Shown: in pieces, positions 17,070-23,450 of the stretch | How the letters are laid out: every line of letters starts with the position of its first letter | Position numbering within the stretch: position 1 is the stretch's first letter | Assembly: GCA_947625535.1 (NCBI GenBank) | Contig: CANQOR010000009.1 | Coordinates: forward strand, 1 to 46,670 | Length of the DNA stretch: 46,670 nt | Direction: 5' to 3' | Source of the DNA: an uncultured Bacilli bacterium | GTDB lineage: Bacteria; Bacillota_I; Bacilli_A; RF39; UBA660 | Made by a program: the position numbers and the translations under genes | The notes under the pieces: generated by a model | The model's database searches: none | What the model saw: the letters and a program-made list of their open reading frames with translations, nothing else | Told to the model about the DNA's origin: nothing

Positions 17070-18116
17070 ATGAAAAAAATCGATTTAAAAGGAAAAACAA
17101 TATTTGTAACTGGAGCAGCAGGATTTATTGGAGCAAATTTAGTTAAAAGAATTCTATCTGATTACGAAGAAATTAAAGTAATTGGATTAGATAATATGAA
17201 TGATTACTATGATGTAAAAATTAAAGAATTTAGATTAAATGAATTAACATCAAATAAAAACTTTATTTTTATTAAAGGTAATTTAGCAGATAAGGAATTA
17301 ATTAATAAAATATTTAATGATTATAAACCAGAAGTAGTTGTTAATTTAGCTGCGCAAGCAGGAGTTAGATATTCAATAACTAACCCCGATGTGTATGTAG
17401 AATCAAACATAATAGGTTTTTATAACATATTAGAAGCTTGCAGGCACAATGAAGTAGAGCATTTAGTTTATGCTTCTTCATCATCAGTATATGGATCAAA
17501 TAAAAAAGTTCCATATTCAACAGATGACAAAGTTGATAACCCAGTAAGTTTATATGCTGCAACTAAAAAGTCAAATGAATTATTGGCTCATGCATATTCA
17601 AAATTATATGATATACCAACAACAGGATTAAGATTCTTTACAGTATATGGTCCAGCAGGAAGACCAGATATGGCTTATTTTGGTTTTACAAATAAATTAT
17701 TAGCTGGAGAAACAATAAAAATATTTAACTATGGAAATTGTCAAAGAGACTTTACTTATATAGATGACATAGTAGAAGGTGTATTAAGAGTAATGCAAGG
17801 TGCACCTGATAAGAAAAAGGGAGAAGATGGTTTACCAATCCCACCATATGCTGTGTATAACATCGGAAATAGTAACCCAGAAAACTTATTAGATTTTGTA
17901 CAAATATTACAAGAAGAACTAGTAAGGGCTGGCGTTCTACCAGAAGATTATGATTTTGAAGCGCATAAAGAATTAGTACCAATGCAAGCGGGAGATGTAC
18001 CAATTACATATGCTGATACAACGCCATTAGAAAGAGATTATGGATTTAAGCCAAATACACCATTAAGAGAAGGACTAAGAAAATTCGCCGAATGGTACAA
18101 AGAATTTTATAAATAA
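17070..18116 (+). CDS. NAD-dependent epimerase, probably UDP-glucuronate 4-epimerase
   Basis: A 348-residue extended short-chain dehydrogenase. It has the Rossmann motif VTGAAGFIGANL (residues 12-23), the catalytic SSSSVYG and YAATK (Tyr-x3-Lys), and the block LRFFTVYGPAGRPDMAYFGFT that characterises UDP-glucuronate 4-epimerases (Gla/Cap1J-like), which make UDP-galacturonate. Ugd at 34641-35807 would provide UDP-glucuronate, which supports the assignment. Last gene of module 1, with its own strong AAAAGGAG site, followed by a terminator. Confidence 0.85.
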   Translation: MKKIDLKGKTIFVTGAAGFIGANLVKRILSDYEEIKVIGLDNMNDYYDVKIKEFRLNELTSNKNFIFIKGNLADKELINKIFNDYKPEVVVNLAAQAGVRYSITNPDVYVESNIIGFYNILEACRHNEVEHLVYASSSSVYGSNKKVPYSTDDKVDNPVSLYAATKKSNELLAHAYSKLYDIPTTGLRFFTVYGPAGRPDMAYFGFTNKLLAGETIKIFNYGNCQRDFTYIDDIVEGVLRVMQGAPDKKKGEDGLPIPPYAVYNIGNSNPENLLDFVQILQEELVRAGVLPEDYDFEAHKELVPMQAGDVPITYADTTPLERDYGFKPNTPLREGLRKFAEWYKEFYK

Positions 18117-18174
18117 AAAAAGTTCTTTGCTAAATAGTGTTAGTAAAGAATAAATTTGATATTAATTGATTTGT

Positions 18175-18198
18175 AAGGATGACTCTGGTCATCCTTTT
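18175..18198 (+). terminator. intrinsic terminator of module 1
   Basis: Perfect 9-bp stem AAGGATGAC / GTCATCCTT with a TCTG loop (18175-18196) and a short T tail. An imperfect hairpin just upstream (TTCTTTGCTAA / TTAGTAAAGAA, about 18123-18150) has its T run on the minus strand. Confidence 0.7.
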
Positions 18199-18217
18199 AA
18201 TATTATTTATGAAAATA

Positions 18218-18342
18218 ATAAAAGGAACTAATATCACTACCTATAATAATATAAGTAGAGAGGAGAAGATTTCTTTGACAAAAAATAATTTTTGAATTAG
18301 TATAATAAATCTAAAATGATTTATAAAAGGCAATAATTTATG
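18218..18342 (+). repeat. Panacea-associated leader repeat, copy 1
   Basis: About 125 bases aligning with 38396-38523 at high identity (blocks such as GAGAAGATTTC, TAATAAATCTAAAA, GATTTATAAAA and GCAATAATTTATG), and in its first 50 bases with 40732-40780. All three copies start right after an intrinsic terminator. Here it leads into the intact Panacea gene. It has TATAAT (18242-18247) followed by AGAGGAGAAG but no intact frame after it, so it may be a promoter region with a decayed first gene. Confidence 0.65.
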
Positions 18343-18391
18343 CACTTATATCATAATTTATGATAAAATAAAATAGAATAGGATGATACGA

Positions 18392-18847
18392 ATGAATTGG
18401 AGAACAAACATTGAATTAGTAGCCAATTATTTTTTAAGCAGAGTAATTATGACTAATAAAAAATTACAAAAAATAGTTTATTACGCTTATTGCTGGTTTA
18501 TAGTTAACCATAACGATAACTCAGAAAATATAACCAATGTTTTGTTTCGTGAACAACCTGAAGCATGGATTCACGGACCTGTTTTTCCTACTTTATATGA
18601 AAAATATCGTCAATATGGTAGAGATACTATACCACAAGTAGAATTTAACGAAACAATTGATGAAGATTTAGAAGAATTTTTTAATGAAATAATAGAAATA
18701 TTTGGAGAATTCGATGGAGATCAACTAGAATTAATGACACATAATGAAAGCCCATGGCTTGAAGCAAGAAAGAACTATAATAATAATGAACCTTCTAATA
18801 AGTTAATTTCTTTAGAAGAAATTTATAATTATTATAGTAGTATTTAA
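18392..18847 (+). CDS. Panacea (DUF4065/SocA-like) domain protein, candidate antitoxin
   Basis: A 151-residue protein that is a complete Panacea domain: NIELVANYFLSR, MTNKKLQKIVYYAYCW, AWIHGPVFPTLYEKYRQYG and LMTHNESPWLEARK are the family's core motifs. Panacea proteins act as antitoxins or chaperone-like adaptors paired with many unrelated toxins. The ATG at 18392 is preferred to 18383 because AGGATGA (18380-18386) then lies at the right distance. Two unrecognised genes follow closely and are candidates for the cognate toxin. A truncated relic of the same N-terminus is found at 38547-38600. Confidence 0.8.
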   Translation: MNWRTNIELVANYFLSRVIMTNKKLQKIVYYAYCWFIVNHNDNSENITNVLFREQPEAWIHGPVFPTLYEKYRQYGRDTIPQVEFNETIDEDLEEFFNEIIEIFGEFDGDQLELMTHNESPWLEARKNYNNNEPSNKLISLEEIYNYYSSI

Positions 18848-18849
18848 TT

Positions 18850-19587
18850 TTGACTAAAAAAGTAAAAAGTAGTTTAGATCCATCGGCAAAAGAAAAAGAA
18901 TATAAAGAAACAAGTTATTCGTTTAGATTTGATAATTTTAAAACAACATCAGAAGTTAACACCTCCCTTACTTTTAATAGCAATTACAGGTCTCGAGAAG
19001 ATTTTGATAATATTAATTCTGAGTTGTTTTATATGATGAAAATTTTAAGTGAAAAGAATTATAATAATACAATAGTTTCAAATGATTTAAAAAAAATAAT
19101 GCATTTTAAACTATTGACAAATGAAGATGCAATACAAAGAATTAATGAAATTATAAAAAAAGTTTATGGCGGTAGAACAGATTATTCAAAAGAATTGGAA
19201 GAAGGTAGTTCCTTTTTAGAATTTGGAATATCAGGTGATTCAAGGTTTATAGCAGTTCTTCTAGACTATCATATAATAAGTCTGCTATATCCAGATCCAA
19301 ATCATCTTACATTTCCTGACACAAATTTTGACATAAACAGAAAAATGTCATATACATTTCCACCATTGTATAATTTAAAAAATAACATTCATAATGATAA
19401 AACAACTACAAATGTTGTTTATGGCTCATATGATGGCAGTGAAAATAAATATTTAGATCAAAAAGATAGAGAAGAATTAAAAAGTTACAGAACACTAACT
19501 AAACAATTATATGATAAAGAAATATCCGAAGAAGACACTATAGAATATTTAAAAGAATTAGAAAAGGAGAAAAGAAATGAAAATTAA
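18850..19587 (+). CDS. unknown protein following Panacea gene, 245 aa
   Basis: Not recognised. Starts at TTG 18850, two bases after the Panacea stop; no Shine-Dalgarno is seen, so translation by reinitiation from the Panacea gene is likely. The next in-frame ATG (codon 62) would remove a conserved-looking N-terminus. The protein is soluble and polar, with a middle region SSFLEFGISGDSRFIAVLLDYHIISLLYPDPNHLTFPDTNFD and a charged C-terminal helix. Its position makes it a candidate toxin or toxin component of a Panacea system, by inference only. Confidence 0.6.
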   Translation: MTKKVKSSLDPSAKEKEYKETSYSFRFDNFKTTSEVNTSLTFNSNYRSREDFDNINSELFYMMKILSEKNYNNTIVSNDLKKIMHFKLLTNEDAIQRINEIIKKVYGGRTDYSKELEEGSSFLEFGISGDSRFIAVLLDYHIISLLYPDPNHLTFPDTNFDINRKMSYTFPPLYNLKNNIHNDKTTTNVVYGSYDGSENKYLDQKDREELKSYRTLTKQLYDKEISEEDTIEYLKELEKEKRNEN

Positions 19588-20200
19588 TTCACAAATAAGT
19601 CTTTACTTAGCAGATGGTAACAAATATAATGAACTTGATATAACAAGGAGTTTAATTGAACTATATCCTGAACTAGATAAGCCAATTATTTTTACCGAAA
19701 ACTCAAACTTTCCAATTGAAGCAAATGCACCAATTTTTATATTCGATAAAAATGCTAAGTTAAATATAATAGGGAATTATTATTATATTACAATTCAATG
19801 TAACGAAGAATATACATCAATGATAAGCGAAATTACAAAAAATATTACGGAATATCTTATAAAAAATGGTGTTAAAATTTATAGAGTAGGATACGTAAAT
19901 ATATTTAATGAAGGAAAAGATAAAATTCAAAAGATAAAAAGTAAATATTTTAAAGAAGAGAATGTTATAAAAAGTGATGATTTTGAATTAAGTTGGTTAA
20001 ATTACATTAAAATAAATAATGCTAATTGCAATTGTTGGCAAAGATATTTTATAAACAAAATATCTGAAGACGAATTAAATAATTTAATTGATGTTAATAC
20101 AAAAGAAGATGAAAAAGTTGAAATTGATTGTGATTTTATAACGTCTTTTATAGAAAATGTGGACAAATATATTAAGTTAGAAAAAGAAAAGAATGACTAA
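19577..20200 (+). CDS. unknown protein, third gene of Panacea cassette, 207 aa
   Basis: Not recognised with confidence. Overlaps the preceding gene by 11 bases and has AAAAGGAG before the ATG, so the three genes form one coupled unit. It is soluble, with an alpha/beta pattern, a NANCNCWQRYFINK segment near residues 148-161 and an acidic C-terminal helix. The segment ITEYLIKNGVKIYRVGYVNIFN faintly resembles the TIGR04255-like protein at 38655-39518, which lies downstream of a second copy of the same leader repeat; the similarity is weak. Confidence 0.6.
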   Translation: MKINSQISLYLADGNKYNELDITRSLIELYPELDKPIIFTENSNFPIEANAPIFIFDKNAKLNIIGNYYYITIQCNEEYTSMISEITKNITEYLIKNGVKIYRVGYVNIFNEGKDKIQKIKSKYFKEENVIKSDDFELSWLNYIKINNANCNCWQRYFINKISEDELNNLIDVNTKEDEKVEIDCDFITSFIENVDKYIKLEKEKND

Positions 20201-20225
20201 AAGAGCAATATTATTGCTCTTTTAA
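20199..20225 (+). terminator. weak intrinsic terminator of Panacea cassette
   Basis: 10-bp stem AAAAGAGCAA / TTGCTCTTTT (20199-20208 and 20214-20223), overlapping the stop codon, with few T after it. Confidence 0.5.
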
Positions 20226-20346
20226 CTTGCAATACAAAATAATTGCATATTTAATATAATTATGATAAAGTAAACAACTAGAAAAGCAAATAATTATGTA
20301 AATTTAAATATTTTTCATAATATACTATGAAAAATATAAAATATTT

Positions 20347-20355
20347 TGTTATAAT
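20347..20355 (+). promoter_or_regulatory. extended -10 promoter of polysaccharide module 2
   Basis: TGTTATAAT about 26 bases before the leader element, matching the layout at 7321-7329. Because the IS element splits the leader, this promoter is now separated from module 2 by about 1.86 kb. Confidence 0.5.
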
Positions 20356-20381
20356 TATTTAGTAAACATTTATATAAATAT

Positions 20382-20415
20382 TATGTTTTTTTGTTGCGCT
20401 TTGCAACGAAAGGAG
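20382..20415 (+). promoter_or_regulatory. conserved leader element, copy 2, left half
   Basis: Identical over 34 bases to 7351-7384: T7 run, GTTGC/GCAAC hairpin and the first part of the Shine-Dalgarno, ending GGAG. The continuation of the leader resumes at 22270 (AGGATAGTTATGG), so the IS110 element lies exactly between, sharing the AG dinucleotide. Confidence 0.8.
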
Positions 20416-20428
20416 ACTTGCTAACCAT

Positions 20429-20434
20429 TGTCAA
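20429..20434 (-). promoter_or_regulatory. -35 half of junction promoter in IS right end
   Basis: TTGACA on the minus strand. When the element circularises through its AG/CT core, this lies 17 bases (13 from the right end, 2 core, 2 from the left end) before TACTAT at 22267-22262. In the integrated state the -35 and -10 are at opposite ends, so the promoter would be formed only in the circular intermediate. Confidence 0.65.
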
Positions 20435-20549
20435 GCCTAATTGTTTTATTAATTTAAAAACACAATGAAATGAGATAATGACTTACCTCGTTTTTTTTAA
20501 TAATATAAAATAGATCAAACAAAAATAATAATTGGTTCCATCTCTTCTA

Positions 20550-20757
20550 CATAGTTTCATCCTGGTTCGTGACACGAAAGTACATAAAGTATTTCAACTT
20601 GCTAAATCGAATGCATCATGTATAGGACGGTCAACTCCCTCCTTTGCGAGTGTTATAACTCAGATAGCGTACGTTGACCAATTACTTTGCATATAATAAT
20701 TTATATAAGTAAAATAGGCAAATTTACCTCATCAATTTAACTTAAATTATAGTCATA
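20550..20757 (-). ncRNA. bridge-RNA-like molecule, copy B (3' of transposase)
   Basis: The region 20558-20625 is about 87% identical to the matching part of copy A. On the minus strand it shows a 5' imperfect stem-loop (about 20757-20700), a target-type hairpin with inner stem GGTCAAC/GTTGACC (20629-20635 and 20673-20679) that replaces the different stem of copy A by compensatory change, and a donor-type loop. RNA-sense segments: CUAUC (20667-20663) and AAAGGAGG (20645-20638) match the leader target; UUAGCAAGU (20605-20597) equals the last nine bases of the right end; ACCAG (20566-20562) pairs with the left end plus core. TATAAT (20751-20746, minus) could be its own -10. Confidence 0.65.
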
Positions 20758-20797
20758 CAAAAACGCACGGAATGAAATTGCCAAATTACACGGAATA

Positions 20798-20830
20798 AAA
20801 AAATACGATTTTTTGTAAATCGTATTTTTT
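20798..20830 (-). terminator. terminator of transposase gene
   Basis: 14-bp stem, 20798-20811 with 20817-20830, five-base loop, A/T tails on both sides. On the minus strand it overlaps the transposase stop codon; it could work in both directions. Confidence 0.7.
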
Positions 20831-22019
20831 AATTATAAATTTCTTTAACTCTAGCATAATATATTCTTAAAAATTTATTTAATCCAGCAATTTTAGCTAC
20901 TTTTTTAGGTTTACCTTCAGCTTCTTTTTTTAATATATATTGATAAACAGCATCATCTTTTTTAGGCCTAGAAGATTTAATACTTTTAGTTACTTCATAT
21001 CCAACTTTTCTTAAATATTTATTACCACGCTTAGAAATATGTCTTCTTGTAGCATTAAACATTCCTGATTGATATGGTGGAGTATCTATACCACAATATG
21101 CTATTAACGCATTAGCATTTTTAAATCTTCTAATATCACCAACTTCAGCTATTAATCTAGATCTAGTTTTTACTCCAACACCAGTCATTTCACTAACTAT
21201 TTTATATTCATCTAATTGCATAGCTAAATTATCCATTTTTAATATAATATCACTAGTAACTTTTAAAGATGATCTAAGTAAATTAACACAACTATTAATA
21301 GTTAATTGAATAGATTCATCATAAGGACAAGAAGTAATAATAGTAGGAGCTATTTCATAAATAGCTTCACCTAATTCTTTTCCTATTTTATGATTATATT
21401 TCTTAGCTAATCTATCAATATCGTTTTTAAATACTGTTTTACTTTTTTCTAATACTAAACTAGGATAAGAATACTTTTCATAAATATCTAGTAATAATTG
21501 ATATCTATTATCAGCATTAATAATTTCTTTTAATCCTGGAAAAGTTTTGTCTAATAAATTAGTTAATTGAATCTTTAATTTTGTTTGAACACTAATATAT
21601 TCTGAATATTGTCTAGATAAAAATTGTAATTGATTTCTAATTTCATCAGATGGATGAAATTTTTTTAATTTGTAAAACTTTTCACTACAATAAGTAGCTA
21701 ATTTTAATGAATCCTTTTTATCATTTTTTACTTTTCTTAAATCTACATCACAATATTTTTTTATTATTAATGCATTTTCAATGCATACAAAATAATCATA
21801 TTGAATTAAAAAGTTGAGAAGTGGCAAATGATAATGACCTGTTGCTTCCATTAAAATTTTCACATCATCTTTATCATATTTTTCTAATTTTGTAAGTAAT
21901 AACATAAATCCTTTTTGATCATGATTTATTTCAAAAGGTTCTTCTATTACTTCTCCTGTAGTACTGATAATAGCAACAGTACTTTTTCCTTTAGAAACAT
22001 CAATTCCTACTGCATACAT
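20829..22019 (-). CDS. IS110-family RNA-guided recombinase (transposase)
   Basis: A 396-residue protein with both IS110 domains intact. The N-terminal RuvC-like DEDD domain shows GIDVSK (Asp7), MEATGHYH (Glu58) and KNDKKDSLKLA (Asp100, Asp103). The C-terminal Transposase_20 domain has MTGVGVKTRSRLIAEVGD (about 278-295), NALIAYCGIDTPPYQSG with the catalytic Ser318, and HISKRGNKYLRKVGYE. IS110 recombinases use a non-coding bridge RNA to join target and donor DNA at a 2-bp core. AGGAGG precedes the ATG. No frameshift or stop is present, so the enzyme looks active. Confidence 0.93.
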   Translation of the reverse strand: MYAVGIDVSKGKSTVAIISTTGEVIEEPFEINHDQKGFMLLLTKLEKYDKDDVKILMEATGHYHLPLLNFLIQYDYFVCIENALIIKKYCDVDLRKVKNDKKDSLKLATYCSEKFYKLKKFHPSDEIRNQLQFLSRQYSEYISVQTKLKIQLTNLLDKTFPGLKEIINADNRYQLLLDIYEKYSYPSLVLEKSKTVFKNDIDRLAKKYNHKIGKELGEAIYEIAPTIITSCPYDESIQLTINSCVNLLRSSLKVTSDIILKMDNLAMQLDEYKIVSEMTGVGVKTRSRLIAEVGDIRRFKNANALIAYCGIDTPPYQSGMFNATRRHISKRGNKYLRKVGYEVTKSIKSSRPKKDDAVYQYILKKEAEGKPKKVAKIAGLNKFLRIYYARVKEIYN

Positions 22020-22068
22020 ATAATTTTTTCCTCCTAAATAAATAAAATTATCTTTTCCATAAAAACTT

Positions 22069-22256
22069 CAACCTGGCTTATTACACGAAAGTACATATAG
22101 TATTTCAACTTGCTTAATCGAATGTATTATGTATGAATTAATCGACTCTCCTCCTTTGCGAATGTATATATTCAGATAGTGTGCGTCGATTAATTTGCCA
22201 TACATAATAATAGAAAAGAATGTATTAATCAAATTTTTCCCCGGTTGATTAATACA
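22069..22256 (-). ncRNA. bridge-RNA-like molecule, copy A (5' of transposase)
   Basis: On the minus strand: a 5' stem-loop with a perfect 12-bp stem (22256-22245 with 22232-22221); a hairpin closed by TATGTATG/CATACATA and AATTAATCGAC/GTCGATTAATT (22128-22146 and 22185-22206); then a third region. RNA-sense ACUAUC (22180-22175) equals the transposase-strand target left of the core, and AAAGGAGGA (22157-22149) is complementary to the target across and right of the core (leader 7378-7386). In the third region AGCAAGU (22114-22108) equals the right end of the element and CCAG (22076-22073) pairs with core plus left end. The order LTG, RTG, LDG, RDG is that of the IS621 bridge RNA. Confidence 0.82.
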
Positions 22257-22261
22257 TTTAT

Positions 22262-22267
22262 ATAGTA
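22262..22267 (-). promoter_or_regulatory. -10 half of junction promoter in IS left end
   Basis: TACTAT on the minus strand, 17 bases from TTGACA (20434-20429) in the circular form. Transcription would start at about 22256, exactly at the first base of the 5' stem-loop of RNA copy A. Confidence 0.65.
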
Positions 22268-22269
22268 CC

Positions 22270-22317
22270 AGGATAGTTATGGAGGGGAAGGCTATCACTC
22301 CAAAAGGAAGTGTTGGT
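22270..22317 (+). promoter_or_regulatory. conserved leader element, copy 2, right half, with leader peptide frame
   Basis: AGGATAGTTATGG (22270-22282) continues the leader broken at 20415. The frame from ATG 22279 encodes MEGKAITPKGSVG and then runs without a stop into the glycosyltransferase at 22318, unlike copy 1, where a TGA separates the two. The original AAAGGAGG Shine-Dalgarno has been lost from this frame by the insertion. Confidence 0.7.
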
Positions 22318-23439
22318 ATGAGAATAGCAATGATTGGGCAAAAACGTCTTGGTTTTCGTGAAGGCGGAGTAGAAGTAGTAGTTGAAGAACTAGCAACTAG
22401 AATGGTAAAACTTGGACATGAAGTTACTTGTTACAATCGTAGAGGTAAACATGTTTTAGATAAAAATGAAAAGTTAGAAAAAGTAAAAGAATATAAAGGA
22501 ATAAAAATCAAAGAAGTATTAACAATTGATAAAAAAGGCCTTGCAGCAATGACTTCTTCATTTTTTGGGACTTTTAAAATCTTATTTTCTAAAGCTGATG
22601 TTGTTCATTATCATGCTGAAGGTCCTTGTGCTATGATTCCGATAATTAAATTCTTTTCCAAGAAAAAAATTGTTGCTACCATACACGGATTAGATTGGCA
22701 AAGAGCTAAATGGGGAACAGGATTTGCTTCTAAATATATTAAATTTGGTGAAAAAATGGCAACAAAATATGCTGATGAAATAATTGTTTTAAGTAAGAAT
22801 GTTCAAGATTATTTTAAAAAGACTTATAATCGAGAAACAAACTTTATTCCAAATGGAGTAAGTAAACCAAACAGTTTAAAAGCTAATATAATAACTAAAA
22901 AATATAGATTAAAAAAGAATGATTATTTTTTATTCTTAGGAAGAATTGTTCCTGAAAAAGGAATTCATTACTTAATTGATGCTTACAATCAAATAAATAC
23001 CAAAAAGAAATTGGTCATTGCCGGTGGAGCAAGTGATACAGATACATATTATTTAGAACTAAAAGAAAAAGCTAAAAATAATGAAAACATTATTTTTACA
23101 GGTTTTGTTAAAGGTGAAGAATTAGAAGAACTTTATAGTAATGCTTATGTATATGTATTACCTAGTGATTTAGAAGGTATGCCTTTATCTTTATTAGAAG
23201 CTATGAGTTATGGTAATTGTTGCTTAACATCTGATATTCCAGAATGTGCAACAGTAATGGAAGATAAAGGAGTTACATTTAAAAAGTCAAATATTAAAGA
23301 TTTAAAAAAAGTTTTACAAGACTTATCTAATCAAAAAGAAATAGTTGCTAAATATCAAAAAGAATCTCAAGATTATATTTTAAAAAAATATAATTGGGAT
23401 GAAATTGTCAATAAAACATTGGAGTTATATAGAAAATAG
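22318..23439 (+). CDS. GT4-family glycosyltransferase, first gene of module 2
   Basis: A 373-residue retaining glycosyltransferase of family 4 (GT-B fold). It begins MRIAMIGQKRLGFREGGVEVVVEELATRM, the usual start of the Gram-positive capsule subgroup; YFLFLGRIVPEKGIHYLIDAY opens the second domain and YVLPSDLEGMPLSLLEAMSYG is the nucleotide-sugar site with the E-x7-E pattern. The start at 22318 is chosen because it matches the family N-terminus and AAGGAAG lies seven bases upstream; a 13-residue longer product from ATG 22279 is possible. Its promoter has been displaced by the IS element. Confidence 0.88.
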   Translation: MRIAMIGQKRLGFREGGVEVVVEELATRMVKLGHEVTCYNRRGKHVLDKNEKLEKVKEYKGIKIKEVLTIDKKGLAAMTSSFFGTFKILFSKADVVHYHAEGPCAMIPIIKFFSKKKIVATIHGLDWQRAKWGTGFASKYIKFGEKMATKYADEIIVLSKNVQDYFKKTYNRETNFIPNGVSKPNSLKANIITKKYRLKKNDYFLFLGRIVPEKGIHYLIDAYNQINTKKKLVIAGGASDTDTYYLELKEKAKNNENIIFTGFVKGEELEELYSNAYVYVLPSDLEGMPLSLLEAMSYGNCCLTSDIPECATVMEDKGVTFKKSNIKDLKKVLQDLSNQKEIVAKYQKESQDYILKKYNWDEIVNKTLELYRK

Positions 23440-23450
23440 GAGTGAAAATT

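Larger units (their letters stand above)
20416..22271 (-). mobile_element. IS110-family insertion element with two bridge-RNA-like modules
   Basis: Ends are fixed by comparing the split leader with the intact copy at 7351-7400: the left flank matches through AG at 20414-20415 and the right flank from AG at 22270-22271. The unit is 1,856 bp including one AG, which is CT on the transposase strand, the core dinucleotide known for IS621. There are no terminal inverted repeats, as expected for IS110. On the minus strand the order is: left end with RNA copy A (22256 to about 22069), transposase (22019-20829), terminator, RNA copy B (about 20757 to 20550), about 135 bases without an obvious gene, right end. 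The element disconnects module 2 from its promoter. Confidence 0.9.

Noticed and set aside
20440..20549. Possible small gene or third RNA in the IS right end
   Set aside because: Only a weak 5-bp hairpin (ATGAG/CTCGT with T8 after it, about 20469-20498) is visible and no frame with a ribosome-binding site; insufficient evidence.
20690..20830. Internal IS junction showing a tandem insertion of two elements
   Set aside because: No second copy of the right end (TTAGCAAGT next to CT) or left end (CTGGTACTATA) is found between transposase and RNA B, so a simple tandem insertion is not visible, although a decayed one cannot be excluded.
22068..22298. 76-codon minus-strand frame upstream of the transposase
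   Set aside because: It lies over the bridge-RNA region and the leader, has no ribosome-binding site, and the RNA structure with compensatory changes explains the conservation better.
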